15,996 nucleotides of DNA, taken from contig JBDSYA010000001.1 in the NCBI GenBank assembly GCA_039925865.1, positions 1-15,996 on the forward strand, given 5' to 3'. This document shows, one piece after another, positions 7,058-14,398 of the stretch. The notes beneath the pieces were generated by a model that saw only the letters and a list, made by a program, of their open reading frames with translations, had not been told where the DNA came from and made no database searches. Source of the stretch: JBDSYA01 sp039925865 (lineage in GTDB: Bacteria; Bacteroidota; Ignavibacteria; Tepidaquicellales; Tepidaquicellaceae). Made by a program: the position numbers and the translations under genes. Each line of letters starts with the position of its first letter. The stretch's first letter is position 1.

Positions 7058-8455
7058 ATGAAAAATTGTAAAAAAACAAGAATGTTCACAGGTCTAATAT
7101 TCATATTAATGGTGTTTGTTTTTAATTCATGTTCGCAAAAAGAAAATGTTGACAAGACCGGTAAAATGGAAAATAATAAAAATGAGGATCTTGTTGTAAT
7201 TAATGAAAGCGATATTGAAGAGAAGGATGAAGATCTTTTATTGACAGATTATAAAGAATTTTATTCCGAGTTAGCTCCGCATGGTGAGTGGATCGAGGTA
7301 AATGATAAAGATATTGAAATAGATCTTGATATTTCTTCTGCTGTTTCCGGAAAGGATAAAAATAGAAAAATTAAATTTTCTGATTTTATTGGAATAAGTG
7401 AGGCTTATGCTGACAATTTTGAAGCTGGTAGTTTTTTTGTATGGAAGCCATCCGCAGGTTTAGCCGTTTCCATCGAAGGGGAAGATAAAACTGAATTTGT
7501 GCCTTATACGAACGGGCAATGGACGAACACTGACGCCGGCTGGTATTTCAAAGCACCAACTCCTGCAGAAGAGACTGTGCATCATTATGGGAGATGGGCA
7601 AAATCTCCAATTCTTGGCTGGGTATGGGTTCCAGGAAGAGTATGGGCTCCTTCGTGGGTTGATTGGAAAGAAAATGAAGATCAGATTTCATGGGCGCCAA
7701 TACCACCAAGTGTTAACATTGTCAGTAATACGATCCAGGTTCCTGTGATACCACAAAGCAATTATATAACTGCCGAAAAAAGAAACTTCTTTGAGCCGGC
7801 GATTTACAAATATAGTTATAAGTATCATGAAAACAAAAACAAGATAATGATAAAGGAGATGACCAAAATTAGCGGCGTAATGGTCGTAAATAATACAATA
7901 ATAAACAAAGGACCTAATGTTTTGGTCATAGAACAATTAGCAAATCGGGAAGCCGGTATATTTAAGGTAATAAAAGTGAAATCAAGAAATGAGATTAATA
8001 ATAACGGGGAAGTATTGAATGTGTATGTGCCTCAATTCAGGAAATACAAAACCAGTGAAAAGGTAAAATCAATAATTTCAAAGCCCGAAAAATTCGTAAA
8101 CTTTGAAACAGCAAAGACAAAATTTGAATCTAATGAAAAATCTGCAACCGGAAACAAAAATTCAGAGATTGAAAATAAAAATGAAAATAAAAATAAAGAG
8201 TCTCAGCAAAAATCCGGAATCACAAATTATAAAAACAACAACAGGGGAAACGATGATGACAAAGGAAAAAATAAAGATGAGATAAAAACAAAAAATAAAG
8301 AAAGGAAAAGTGATGATGAGAGCAACGGAAATAAATCAAAAGGAAAAGATGACGAAGTAAAGAAAAGAGAAAATGATGACCGAGGCGGAGATAAAAATAA
8401 AGTGAAAGGTAAAGGCAGCAATGGTAATAAAAACAGGAAGGGTAAAAACAAATAA
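7058..8455 (+). CDS. DUF6600-like envelope lipoprotein with charged low-complexity tail
   Basis: Predicted lipoprotein of 465 residues. A lipoprotein signal ends at Cys25 (FNSC, then SQKEN). Residues about 64-220 resemble the DUF6600/YXWGXW type. FYSELAPHGEW (68-78) comes first, an atypical insertion follows (about 84-145), and then come closely spaced aromatic motifs: HHYGRW (175-180), GWVWVPGRVWAPSW (187-200) and SWAPIPP (211-217). Residues about 220-345 are a moderately structured region I do not recognise. From about 350 the chain is a disordered-looking polyampholyte of Lys, Asn, Glu, Asp and Gly ending in KGKNK. Family function is not established. A cell-envelope role with the tail interacting with polyanions or wall material is only a guess. 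Start chosen by its Shine-Dalgarno and signal peptide. Probably a single-gene unit: a sigma-54-like promoter precedes it and a strong terminator follows. Confidence 0.85.
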   Translation: MKNCKKTRMFTGLIFILMVFVFNSCSQKENVDKTGKMENNKNEDLVVINESDIEEKDEDLLLTDYKEFYSELAPHGEWIEVNDKDIEIDLDISSAVSGKDKNRKIKFSDFIGISEAYADNFEAGSFFVWKPSAGLAVSIEGEDKTEFVPYTNGQWTNTDAGWYFKAPTPAEETVHHYGRWAKSPILGWVWVPGRVWAPSWVDWKENEDQISWAPIPPSVNIVSNTIQVPVIPQSNYITAEKRNFFEPAIYKYSYKYHENKNKIMIKEMTKISGVMVVNNTIINKGPNVLVIEQLANREAGIFKVIKVKSRNEINNNGEVLNVYVPQFRKYKTSEKVKSIISKPEKFVNFETAKTKFESNEKSATGNKNSEIENKNENKNKESQQKSGITNYKNNNRGNDDDKGKNKDEIKTKNKERKSDDESNGNKSKGKDDEVKKRENDDRGGDKNKVKGKGSNGNKNRKGKNK

Positions 8456-8478
8456 TTGTTTGATTGATATTTGATTTT

Positions 8479-8517
8479 AATTGTCCGGAATATAATTTAA
8501 TTGTTCCGGACAATTTT
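8479..8517 (+). terminator. Rho-independent terminator after the DUF6600 gene
   Basis: A perfect 12-bp stem pairs AATTGTCCGGAA (8479-8490) with TTCCGGACAATT (8504-8515). The loop is 13 nt, and the stem runs into a short T stretch (8514-8517, then ATTT). It starts 23 bp after the stop codon. The opposite strand has no U tract, so it acts in the plus direction. Confidence 0.8.
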
Positions 8518-8759
8518 ATTTCAATAAATAAAAGCAGTAGATGAGCGTTCTTTTTATAATAAACCCTTCGGATAAGGAAGACTTCATTGACAATGAATGC
8601 AAATTAGAGTTTATGTATTATTTAAAATAATTCGAAACGATTGGGGCAAACATTCTAAAAATGTTTAAAAATGTAAAAATTTTGCTGACTATTACATTTG
8701 AACTAATTTACATTTTCTGTATATTTATGAAATAAAAAAATAAATCCTTAACAATTCAA
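8518..8759. other. Spacer between the terminator and atpD
   Basis: The gene-free stretch 8456-8759 totals 304 bp: the terminator described separately, then this spacer. It holds a 29-codon open frame from ATG at 8541 to a stop at 8630, without a ribosome-binding site and not recognisable. It also has a small AT hairpin (AAACATT-CTAAA-AATGTTT, about 8648-8666) and the probable atpD promoter. Confidence 0.4.
8698..8725 (+). promoter_or_regulatory. Candidate promoter of atpD-atpC
   Basis: TTGAAC (8698-8703) and TATATT (8720-8725) are 16 bp apart. The same site read as TTTG (8697-8700) plus TATATTTA (8720-8727) with a 19-bp gap fits the Bacteroidota TTTG/TAnnTTTG pattern apart from the last base. 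Transcription would start about 28 nt before the atpD ATG. Confidence 0.45.
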
Positions 8760-10178
8760 ATGGCAGATAACGGAGTCAACAAAGGAAAAATTGTACAGAT
8801 TATAGGACCGGTTCTCGATATTGATTTCAGCGGTGGTTCATTGCCGTCAATTTACAATGCGATTGAGATCAACAGAAAAAACACGGAAGGTAAAGATGAA
8901 ATTTTAATAACGGAAGTTCAGCAGCATCTTGGAGAATCAAGAGTCAGAACTGTGGCAATGGATTCAACAGACGGATTGGTAAGAGGCATGGAAGCACTTG
9001 ATACAGGATCTCCTATTTTGATCCCGGTTGGTGAAGGTGTCTTAGGAAGGCTTATAAATGTTACGGGCGGAACAATCGACGGTAAAGGCCCGATTACTAC
9101 AGATCTTAAATATCCAATTCACAGACCCGCACCGCATTTCAAAGATCTTTCCACGAAAAAGGAAATGTTTGAGACCGGGATAAAAGTTATTGATCTTCTG
9201 GAACCATATACGAAAGGCGGAAAGACAGGATTATTTGGTGGAGCAGGAGTAGGGAAGACTGTTATAATTCAGGAGTTGATACATAATATTGCAAAACATC
9301 ACGGCGGTTATTCAGTATTTGCAGGTGTTGGTGAAAGAACCAGGGAAGGAAATGATTTGTATCTTGAAATGGAAGAGTCGGGTGTTTTGGAAAAAACCGC
9401 ACTTGTATTCGGACAAATGAATGAACCACCCGGGGCAAGACAAAGAGTAGGTTTGACAGGTCTGGCTATTGCAGAGTATTTCAGAGATCAGGGAAAAGAT
9501 GTTTTATTATTCATTGATAATATTTTTAGATTTACACAGGCGGGTTCGGAAGTATCAGCACTTTTAGGAAGAATGCCTTCGGCAGTAGGGTATCAGCCGA
9601 CTTTAGCATCGGAGATGGGCGCATTACAGGAAAGAATTACTTCAACCAAAACGGGATCAATAACTTCAATTCAGGCTATATATGTGCCTGCGGATGATTA
9701 TACCGATCCTGCACCGGCAACTACATTTGCTCACTTAGATGCGACAACAGAGCTTTCCAGAAAAATTTCTGAGCTTGGAATTTATCCTGCGGTAGATCCA
9801 CTCACTTCAACTTCAAGAATTCTTGATCCTTTAATCGTTGGAGAAGATCACTACAATGTTGCCCAGGGAGTAAAAAAGATTCTGCAAACCTATAAAGATC
9901 TTCAGGATATTATTAACATACTTGGAATTGATGAGCTCTCAGATGAAGATAAACTGACAGTTGCACGCGCAAGAAAGATTCAAAAATTCTTATCACAACC
10001 GTTCTTTGTTGCAGAACAATTTACAAATTTACCCGGAAAATATGTGAAGCTTGAGGATACTATAAAAGGGTTCAAAGCCATTATTAACGGTGAATATGAT
10101 GACCTGCCGGAAAATGCATTCTATTTAGTTGGTACTATCGAAGAAGCAGTTGAAAAAGCAAAAAAATTATCCGAATAA
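8760..10178 (+). CDS. atpD: F-type ATP synthase subunit beta
   Basis: Catalytic subunit of the F1 head (alpha3 beta3 gamma delta epsilon), which makes ATP on the cytoplasmic face using the ion gradient across Fo. It has 472 residues, normal for the family. Walker A GGAGVGKT is at 160-167. The catalytic Glu lies in GVGERTREGNDLY (E192, with R193 beside it). The Walker B region is DVLLFIDNIFRFTQ (247-260). The family signature PSAVGYQPTL is at 273-282 and the DELSEED-type loop reads DELSDED (391-397). All key residues are present. The ATG has no Shine-Dalgarno. Forms an operon with atpC 20 nt downstream. The other ATP synthase genes are not adjacent, an arrangement known in Bacteroidota and Chlorobiota. 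Confidence 0.99.
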   Translation: MADNGVNKGKIVQIIGPVLDIDFSGGSLPSIYNAIEINRKNTEGKDEILITEVQQHLGESRVRTVAMDSTDGLVRGMEALDTGSPILIPVGEGVLGRLINVTGGTIDGKGPITTDLKYPIHRPAPHFKDLSTKKEMFETGIKVIDLLEPYTKGGKTGLFGGAGVGKTVIIQELIHNIAKHHGGYSVFAGVGERTREGNDLYLEMEESGVLEKTALVFGQMNEPPGARQRVGLTGLAIAEYFRDQGKDVLLFIDNIFRFTQAGSEVSALLGRMPSAVGYQPTLASEMGALQERITSTKTGSITSIQAIYVPADDYTDPAPATTFAHLDATTELSRKISELGIYPAVDPLTSTSRILDPLIVGEDHYNVAQGVKKILQTYKDLQDIINILGIDELSDEDKLTVARARKIQKFLSQPFFVAEQFTNLPGKYVKLEDTIKGFKAIINGEYDDLPENAFYLVGTIEEAVEKAKKLSE

Positions 10179-10198
10179 TTTTAAACGAATAATATTTA

Positions 10199-10597
10199 AT
10201 GAGTTTTAATTTAGAAATTGTAAGTCCCGTAAAAATGGTATTTCAGGGAGAAGTTAAATCAGTTACAATTCCGGGAACGTTAGGAAGTTTTCAGGTTCTT
10301 CAAAATCACGCACCATTGATCTCAACATTTATTGTCGGCAAAATCAAAGTTGATAAAGATTCCGAAAGCATGTTATTTGCAACAAGTGGCGGAGTTTTTG
10401 AAGTAAAAAATAATAAAGCAATTATCCTCGCAGATTCTATAGAATCAAAAGAAGATATCGACATTGAAAGAGCGAGACTTTCAAAGATCAGGGCTGAAGA
10501 AATATTGAAGATCTCTGATTCTTCGGTAAAAGATAAAGAAGAGGCAAAGCTGGCAGTACAAAGAGCTGAGAATAGAATTAAAAGTATAGAGAATTAA
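10199..10597 (+). CDS. atpC: F-type ATP synthase subunit epsilon
   Basis: Central-stalk subunit that couples rotation of the c-ring to F1 and can inhibit ATP hydrolysis through its C-terminal helices. It has 132 residues, near family length. The N-terminal beta-sandwich (about 1-84) contains FQGEVKSVTIPGTLGSFQVL, HAPLIS and the GG...V pattern around residue 61. A helical hairpin follows (about 88-132, rich in Lys, Glu and Ala), so the inhibitory arm is present. It starts 20 nt after atpD with no Shine-Dalgarno, and is probably expressed by readthrough on the same transcript. A tRNA-Lys gene begins 10 nt after its stop. Confidence 0.96.
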   Translation: MSFNLEIVSPVKMVFQGEVKSVTIPGTLGSFQVLQNHAPLISTFIVGKIKVDKDSESMLFATSGGVFEVKNNKAIILADSIESKEDIDIERARLSKIRAEEILKISDSSVKDKEEAKLAVQRAENRIKSIEN

Positions 10598-10607
10598 ATT
10601 CTCAAGA

Positions 10608-10679
10608 GGGACCGTAGCTCAGGGGTAGAGCATCTGCCTTTTAAGCAGAGGGTCGGTGGTTCGATACCACCCGGTCTCA
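10608..10679 (+). tRNA. tRNA-Lys (anticodon UUU)
   Basis: 72-nt tRNA. The acceptor stem pairs GGGACCG (10608-10614) with CGGTCTC (10672-10678), one G·U at the second pair, and the discriminator is A. The D arm is GCTC/GAGC with a 7-nt loop. The anticodon stem is TCTGC/GCAGA with loop CTTTTAA and anticodon TTT at 10640-10642. The T arm is GGTGG-TTCGATA-CCACC (10655-10671). CCA is not encoded. Only 10 nt separate it from atpC and no promoter fits between, so it is probably processed from the atpDC transcript. Confidence 0.97.
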
Positions 10680-10715
10680 CAAAATAAAATAAAAAATACA
10701 GTGATGCAATTTTTT

Positions 10716-10769
10716 CAAGAAATTCTACCTAGATAAATGTAGAGTTCTTGTGATAAGTTGTAGGAACTC
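10716..10769 (+). promoter_or_regulatory. Two mutually exclusive hairpins ahead of the efflux operon
   Basis: Hairpin A pairs 10716-10728 (CAAGAAATTCTAC) with 10739-10750 (GTAGAGTTCTTG): 6 and 5 bp around a small internal loop, with a 10-nt loop. Hairpin B pairs GAGTTC (10742-10747) with GAACTC (10764-10769). GAGTTC is also part of the 3' arm of A, so both cannot form at once. Neither is followed directly by a U run; the nearest is at about 10778-10782. This could be a transcript-end or processing structure for atpDC-tRNA-Lys, an operator, or a leader switch for the metal operon. The pairing is visible; the role is inferred. Confidence 0.35.
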
Positions 10770-10820
10770 GTTTAAAGTTTTTCTAGTTTTGATTTACTTT
10801 TGATTCTCAAATTTAACATT

Positions 10821-11213
10821 GTGATAAAAAAACTTTCGAAATATTTTTCTTTAATTTTAATATTAGTTTTAGTTAATTCTAATTTTAGCTTTGCAGTTCA
10901 ATCATTACTTTGCGGGATGAGCACAGATCCTAAAATCTGCGAATGCAAACACCAGTCTCCAAGCAACTGCAAAGAAATAAGCATTACTAAAGAAAAATCT
11001 TCCTGCTGCACATTTAATTTAAAAGAAATAAATAATTCTACAACTTTTGAAGTATTAAAACGATCTTCATTAGAGAAGGATATTGTTATATTAATTCATA
11101 ATTTAATACAAACTGATTTAAATTCTAACTTTGTTTTTCATGATAGAGGATTTACAACACATCCCAAAACTTTTACTGACATACCTATTCTAACTTCTCA
11201 ATTTCTCATTTAA
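10821..11213 (+). CDS. Small Cys-rich exported protein heading the efflux operon
   Basis: 130 residues from the GTG chosen here. A TTG at 10800 would add 7 residues, and neither start has a Shine-Dalgarno; the GTG gives a compact signal peptide (MIKKLSKYF, hydrophobic, then FSFA). The mature part has six cysteines in four clusters (LLCGM, KICECKH, NCKE, SCCTF), followed by a Cys-free stretch ending DIPILTSQFLI. I do not recognise a named family with certainty. The layout of signal peptide, early single Cys, later CC followed by F, and a short hydrophobic end after 'xP' resembles the small HYC_CC_PP proteins found with Bacteroidota cus-type operons, though the HYC and PP motifs are not exact. 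Periplasmic metal binding is an inference from the cysteines and the neighbouring efflux genes. Confidence 0.7.
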   Translation: MIKKLSKYFSLILILVLVNSNFSFAVQSLLCGMSTDPKICECKHQSPSNCKEISITKEKSSCCTFNLKEINNSTTFEVLKRSSLEKDIVILIHNLIQTDLNSNFVFHDRGFTTHPKTFTDIPILTSQFLI

Positions 11214-11240
11214 TTAAATTCATTTTACAGTTCTGATATC

Positions 11241-11261
11241 GGCAAAGTATCGTACTTTGTC
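11241..11261 (+). promoter_or_regulatory. 9-bp dyad/stem-loop ahead of the TolC-family gene
   Basis: GGCAAAGTA (11241-11249) pairs with TACTTTGTC (11253-11261) around a 3-nt TCG loop. Eight pairs are Watson-Crick and one is G·U, so as DNA the core CAAAGTA-N3-TACTTTG is a perfect dyad. It lies 28 nt after the Cys-rich gene and 35 nt before the channel ATG. A T5 run follows 7 nt later (11268-11272), so it could be a weak intra-operon attenuator, an mRNA stabilising stem, or a repressor/activator site. Confidence 0.45.
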
Positions 11262-11295
11262 TGAAGGTTTTTATTTATTTATAAATAGAAATAAA

Positions 11296-12564
11296 ATGAA
11301 ATTAATCCTATTAAATATTCTGATATTTTCCAATTTATCTTTCGGACAACCAGACTCGAGTATAAATGATTATGGGAATTTTGGTTTAAACGATTTGATT
11401 AGCTCAGCGTTGAAAACAAATTTGAATCTGGAACCCATTGAATATGAGAAAAAAATATTATCTGCAAAAATAAACCAGGTTAATAAGCAACCCTCACCAA
11501 TGCTTCAGTTTATGATTGATTATCTTCCAGTCAATCTTGATAATGCGGGTGAATTTTCTCTTTTATATTCTCAACCACTGAGATTATTTGGTAAGCTTGG
11601 TGCAGAAGAAAATTTAGCCAAGCAGAATGCTTATAAACCCGTAATCACAAAAATAGAATTAGAGAACGAGTTAATAAAATCAATCAAAGAAAATTATTTT
11701 ATGCTTTCGGTTAGTGAGAGATTGTTAGAATTTAATTATGAGTTTCAGCAAATCTTAATCAGCATTACTAAATCAATTGAGATAAGATATTCTGTAGGTA
11801 AAGGAAATCAGTATGAGATCATGAAAAGCAACAATGAACTTCAAAAGCTATTACTTGAGGAAATTGATTTGAGAAATAATAAAAATATTTTAGTCAATAA
11901 TCTAGAAACACTTTCAAATCTTGACTTGCCAAATGATTACAAAACCAAAAACATTGAAATACTTCTTAATATTTCTCCGTTGGAATTGGATACTTCTGAG
12001 TTAATAACCATAATGAAAGTCAATAATACGGATTTTCAATATCTGGATCTCACAAAAGAAGAAAACATTCTTGAGAGGAAAATTTCAGAGCTTGAAAGAA
12101 AACCCGATTTAACTTTAATGAGTGGTTACAGATATTTATCCAAATCAAAAACCAATACATTGCTATTTTCAATATCTTTAGATTTGCCCTTTATGCCATG
12201 GAACAGTAAAAGAATTGATGCGATTATTGAACAAAAAAATCTGACAGAGAAAAAAATAAATTCAGAATTAAAAGCACTTAAGCAAAATCGCCGGAATGAA
12301 TTGAGAAATATTCTGATCAAAATGAATTCATCTTTAGAAAAAATAAAATATATCAGCGCAATATTAATACCTCAAACCGAACAAACATTTAAGTCAGCAT
12401 TGATTGGTTATGAAACTACTTCAAATGAATTTATAGATTTGCTTGATACTTACAGAAGCACAAGAGAGAATAATAGAATGTTAATCGAGGAGGAAATAAA
12501 TTATTTAATTTTAATAAGTGATCTAGAGAAATTAGTAGGAAAGGAAATTTTAACAATAAACTAA
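11296..12564 (+). CDS. TolC-family outer-membrane efflux channel (CusC-like)
   Basis: Outer-membrane component of the tripartite metal pump. It has 422 residues. The signal peptide is about 1-17 (MKLILLNILIFSNLSFG, then Q); there is no lipobox Cys, unlike E. coli CusC. The body shows the OEP pattern: an N-terminal helix beginning LNDLISSALKTN (31-42), then 'EYEKKILSAKINQVNKQPSP', a strand region with SLLYSQPLRLFGK, long amphipathic coiled-coil helices, and a second OEP half from about residue 230 with 'ERKPDLTLMSGY' and 'LLFSISLDLPFMPWNSKR'. The ATG at 11296 was preferred to a TTG at 11257, which lies inside the upstream dyad and would place 13 odd residues before the signal. One nucleotide separates it from the adaptor gene, so they are translationally linked. 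CusC function is inferred from the operon. Confidence 0.9.
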   Translation: MKLILLNILIFSNLSFGQPDSSINDYGNFGLNDLISSALKTNLNLEPIEYEKKILSAKINQVNKQPSPMLQFMIDYLPVNLDNAGEFSLLYSQPLRLFGKLGAEENLAKQNAYKPVITKIELENELIKSIKENYFMLSVSERLLEFNYEFQQILISITKSIEIRYSVGKGNQYEIMKSNNELQKLLLEEIDLRNNKNILVNNLETLSNLDLPNDYKTKNIEILLNISPLELDTSELITIMKVNNTDFQYLDLTKEENILERKISELERKPDLTLMSGYRYLSKSKTNTLLFSISLDLPFMPWNSKRIDAIIEQKNLTEKKINSELKALKQNRRNELRNILIKMNSSLEKIKYISAILIPQTEQTFKSALIGYETTSNEFIDLLDTYRSTRENNRMLIEEEINYLILISDLEKLVGKEILTIN

Positions 12565-12565
12565 A

Positions 12566-13909
12566 ATGAGAAAGACAATAATAATAGTTATAGTTTTAAT
12601 TGGAGTAATAGGAATTTCCATTGGAGTATATATGATCTTTTCCCCAAAAAATTCTGATCAGAATGTTTTAAAGAACGAGCTTTATGTTTGTCCTATGCAT
12701 CCGCAGATTCATCAGGACCATCCCGGAGTTTGTCCAATTTGCAATATGGAACTGATTTTAAAAAGCAGCAATGAAACAATGGAAGGCATGGCGTCATTGA
12801 GTGATGTCAAAAAGGATATAGGAGATGTTATTTTATCGCCATCTCAACAGGTTTTAGCAAATGTGCAAACAGAAAAAGTTACGATAAAGGAATTTTCAAG
12901 CGAAAGAGTTTTTAACGGATATATAAAAATTGATGAAAAAAACATGCGTCATATTTCTACACCTGTATCGGGAAAGATCGTAAAAATGTTTGTTAACTTT
13001 GAAGGACAGGTAGTAAGTAAAGGTCAAAAAGTTTTTGAAATGTATTCACCCGAAATATTCTCTACTGAAAAAGAATACCTTCTTGCACTTGAAAATTATG
13101 AAAATGTGAAAAATAGTGATTACGATCTTGTTATAACGCAAGCTGAAAATCTATTGAACTCAACGCGAACAAGATTGAGATTATGGGAGGTAAGTCCGCA
13201 GCAGATAGAAGAGCTGGAGAATACAAAGGAAGTAAAAAATTATATAACGGTATATTCGAAATACAGCGGAATCATCACCAAAAAAATTGTTCATGAAGGA
13301 CACTGGGCTGTTTCCGGAGAAGATATTTATGATGTTGCCGATATGTCAACTGTCTGGGTTATCGCTAACATTCCTGAAGCAGATGTTCAAAATATCAAAA
13401 TCAGTCAATCTGCATTTGTAACTTCTGTTTCATATCCAGGAGAAGAATTTTTTGCAAAGGTAAATTTTATAAGTCCTCTGTTTAATCCCGAAACAAGAAC
13501 ATTGGAAGTGCGGCTTGATGTAACGAATAAAAATTTTAAGTTAAAGCCGGATATGTTTGTAAAAGTTTCGATTAAAGGGGGGCAATATCAGTGGAATATT
13601 ATGGTTCCGAGAAATGCAGTTTTGAGAACCGGCAAAATGGATATGGTATATATTAAGAAAGAAAATAATGTTTTTTCCCCGAAAATGGTAAATATCGGAG
13701 GAGAACAGGATGGATATTACTTGGTTACTTCGGGTCTTAAAGAAGGAGATGAAATTGTTACAAGCGCAGGATTTTTAATTGACAGTGAAAGTCAAATTCG
13801 ATCGGGTTCAAATATGCAAAATATGGAAGGAATGAATATGAATAACAAAGATGAAGAACCAAAGTTTAACGAAGATCAGGATGTAATGAAAGACATGGAG
13901 AAAAAATAA
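12566..13909 (+). CDS. cusB: RND efflux periplasmic adaptor with N-terminal heavy-metal-binding domain (CusB-like)
   Basis: Membrane-fusion protein joining the inner-membrane pump to the outer-membrane channel. It has 447 residues. A membrane anchor or signal (about 4-25) is followed by a heavy-metal-binding motif at 40-61, C42-x-M44-H45-x10-C56-x2-C59-x-M61. The adaptor core is a lipoyl/barrel-sandwich half (STPVSGKIVKM, 131-141, then EGQVVSKGQKVFEMYSPE), a helical hairpin (about 165-220), the returning half (YSKYSGIITKK), a beta-barrel (VWVIANIPEADV to RTLEVRLDV) and a membrane-proximal part. The C terminus is Met-rich (M417, M420, M423, M425, M441, M444). Metal ligands at both ends fit Cu(I)/Ag(I) handling. 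It begins 2 nt after the channel stop and is followed by the HMBD lipoprotein. Confidence 0.95.
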   Translation: MRKTIIIVIVLIGVIGISIGVYMIFSPKNSDQNVLKNELYVCPMHPQIHQDHPGVCPICNMELILKSSNETMEGMASLSDVKKDIGDVILSPSQQVLANVQTEKVTIKEFSSERVFNGYIKIDEKNMRHISTPVSGKIVKMFVNFEGQVVSKGQKVFEMYSPEIFSTEKEYLLALENYENVKNSDYDLVITQAENLLNSTRTRLRLWEVSPQQIEELENTKEVKNYITVYSKYSGIITKKIVHEGHWAVSGEDIYDVADMSTVWVIANIPEADVQNIKISQSAFVTSVSYPGEEFFAKVNFISPLFNPETRTLEVRLDVTNKNFKLKPDMFVKVSIKGGQYQWNIMVPRNAVLRTGKMDMVYIKKENNVFSPKMVNIGGEQDGYYLVTSGLKEGDEIVTSAGFLIDSESQIRSGSNMQNMEGMNMNNKDEEPKFNEDQDVMKDMEKK

Positions 13910-13998
13910 CTATGATGTAATAATTTAGAGCAAAGATCAAGATTAGAAAAAAAAATTAATTTAAATAATTTGAATAATCAAACAAGGGAAAAATCAAA

Positions 13999-14379
13999 AT
14001 GAAAAAGCTAAACCTTAAAAAAATTTTTTCATCCGTATTCTTTATTGTTGCGTCGTCATCACTATTGATAATAGGGTGCGGTAAATCTGATAGAAACAAT
14101 CAACAAACAGAGATTAAGAAAGAAGAAAAAACAACGACGCCAAGCCTAATTTCCGATACATCTAAAATGGCAACAATATATACTTGTCCAATGCATCCGG
14201 ATATTCAGCAAAACTATCCGGGAAAATGCCAAAAATGTACTATGGATCTTGAGATGAAGAAAGATAAAAAGGATGTGATTGAAGGCAATATTTACACTTG
14301 TGAAATGCATCCGGAAATTATGCAGAATTATCCCGGAAAATGCCCTAAGTGTAAAATGGATATGATTTTAAAAAAATAA
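13999..14379 (+). CDS. Lipoprotein with two heavy-metal-binding domains
   Basis: 126 residues. A lipoprotein signal ends at Cys27 (LIIGC). A Lys/Glu/Thr linker (about 31-58) follows, then two HMBD units (PF19335-like) 38 residues apart. Unit 1 is C63-x-M65-H66-x10-C77-x2-C80-x-M82. Unit 2 is C101-x-M103-H104-x10-C115-x2-C118-x-M120. Both have YPGKC before the second Cys pair, and the spacing equals that of the copy fused to the adaptor. The two units are close enough to indicate tandem duplication. A weak AGGG (13985-13988) precedes the ATG by 10 nt. Lying between adaptor and pump, it could hold or deliver metal to the pump outside the cytoplasm, as CusF does in E. coli, but it is not homologous to CusF. 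No other domain is present. Confidence 0.9.
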   Translation: MKKLNLKKIFSSVFFIVASSSLLIIGCGKSDRNNQQTEIKKEEKTTTPSLISDTSKMATIYTCPMHPDIQQNYPGKCQKCTMDLEMKKDKKDVIEGNIYTCEMHPEIMQNYPGKCPKCKMDMILKK

Positions 14380-14398
14380 GATAGAAAATGAAAATGTC

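Noticed and set aside
8103..8285. Alternative plus-strand frame in the Lys-rich tail
   Set aside because: Low-complexity frame shifted relative to the real gene; no start signal.
8220..8513. Minus-strand frames encoding Phe/Leu/Ser-rich membrane-like peptides
   Set aside because: They are the complement of the purine-rich tail of the DUF6600 gene and cross its terminator; composition alone explains them.
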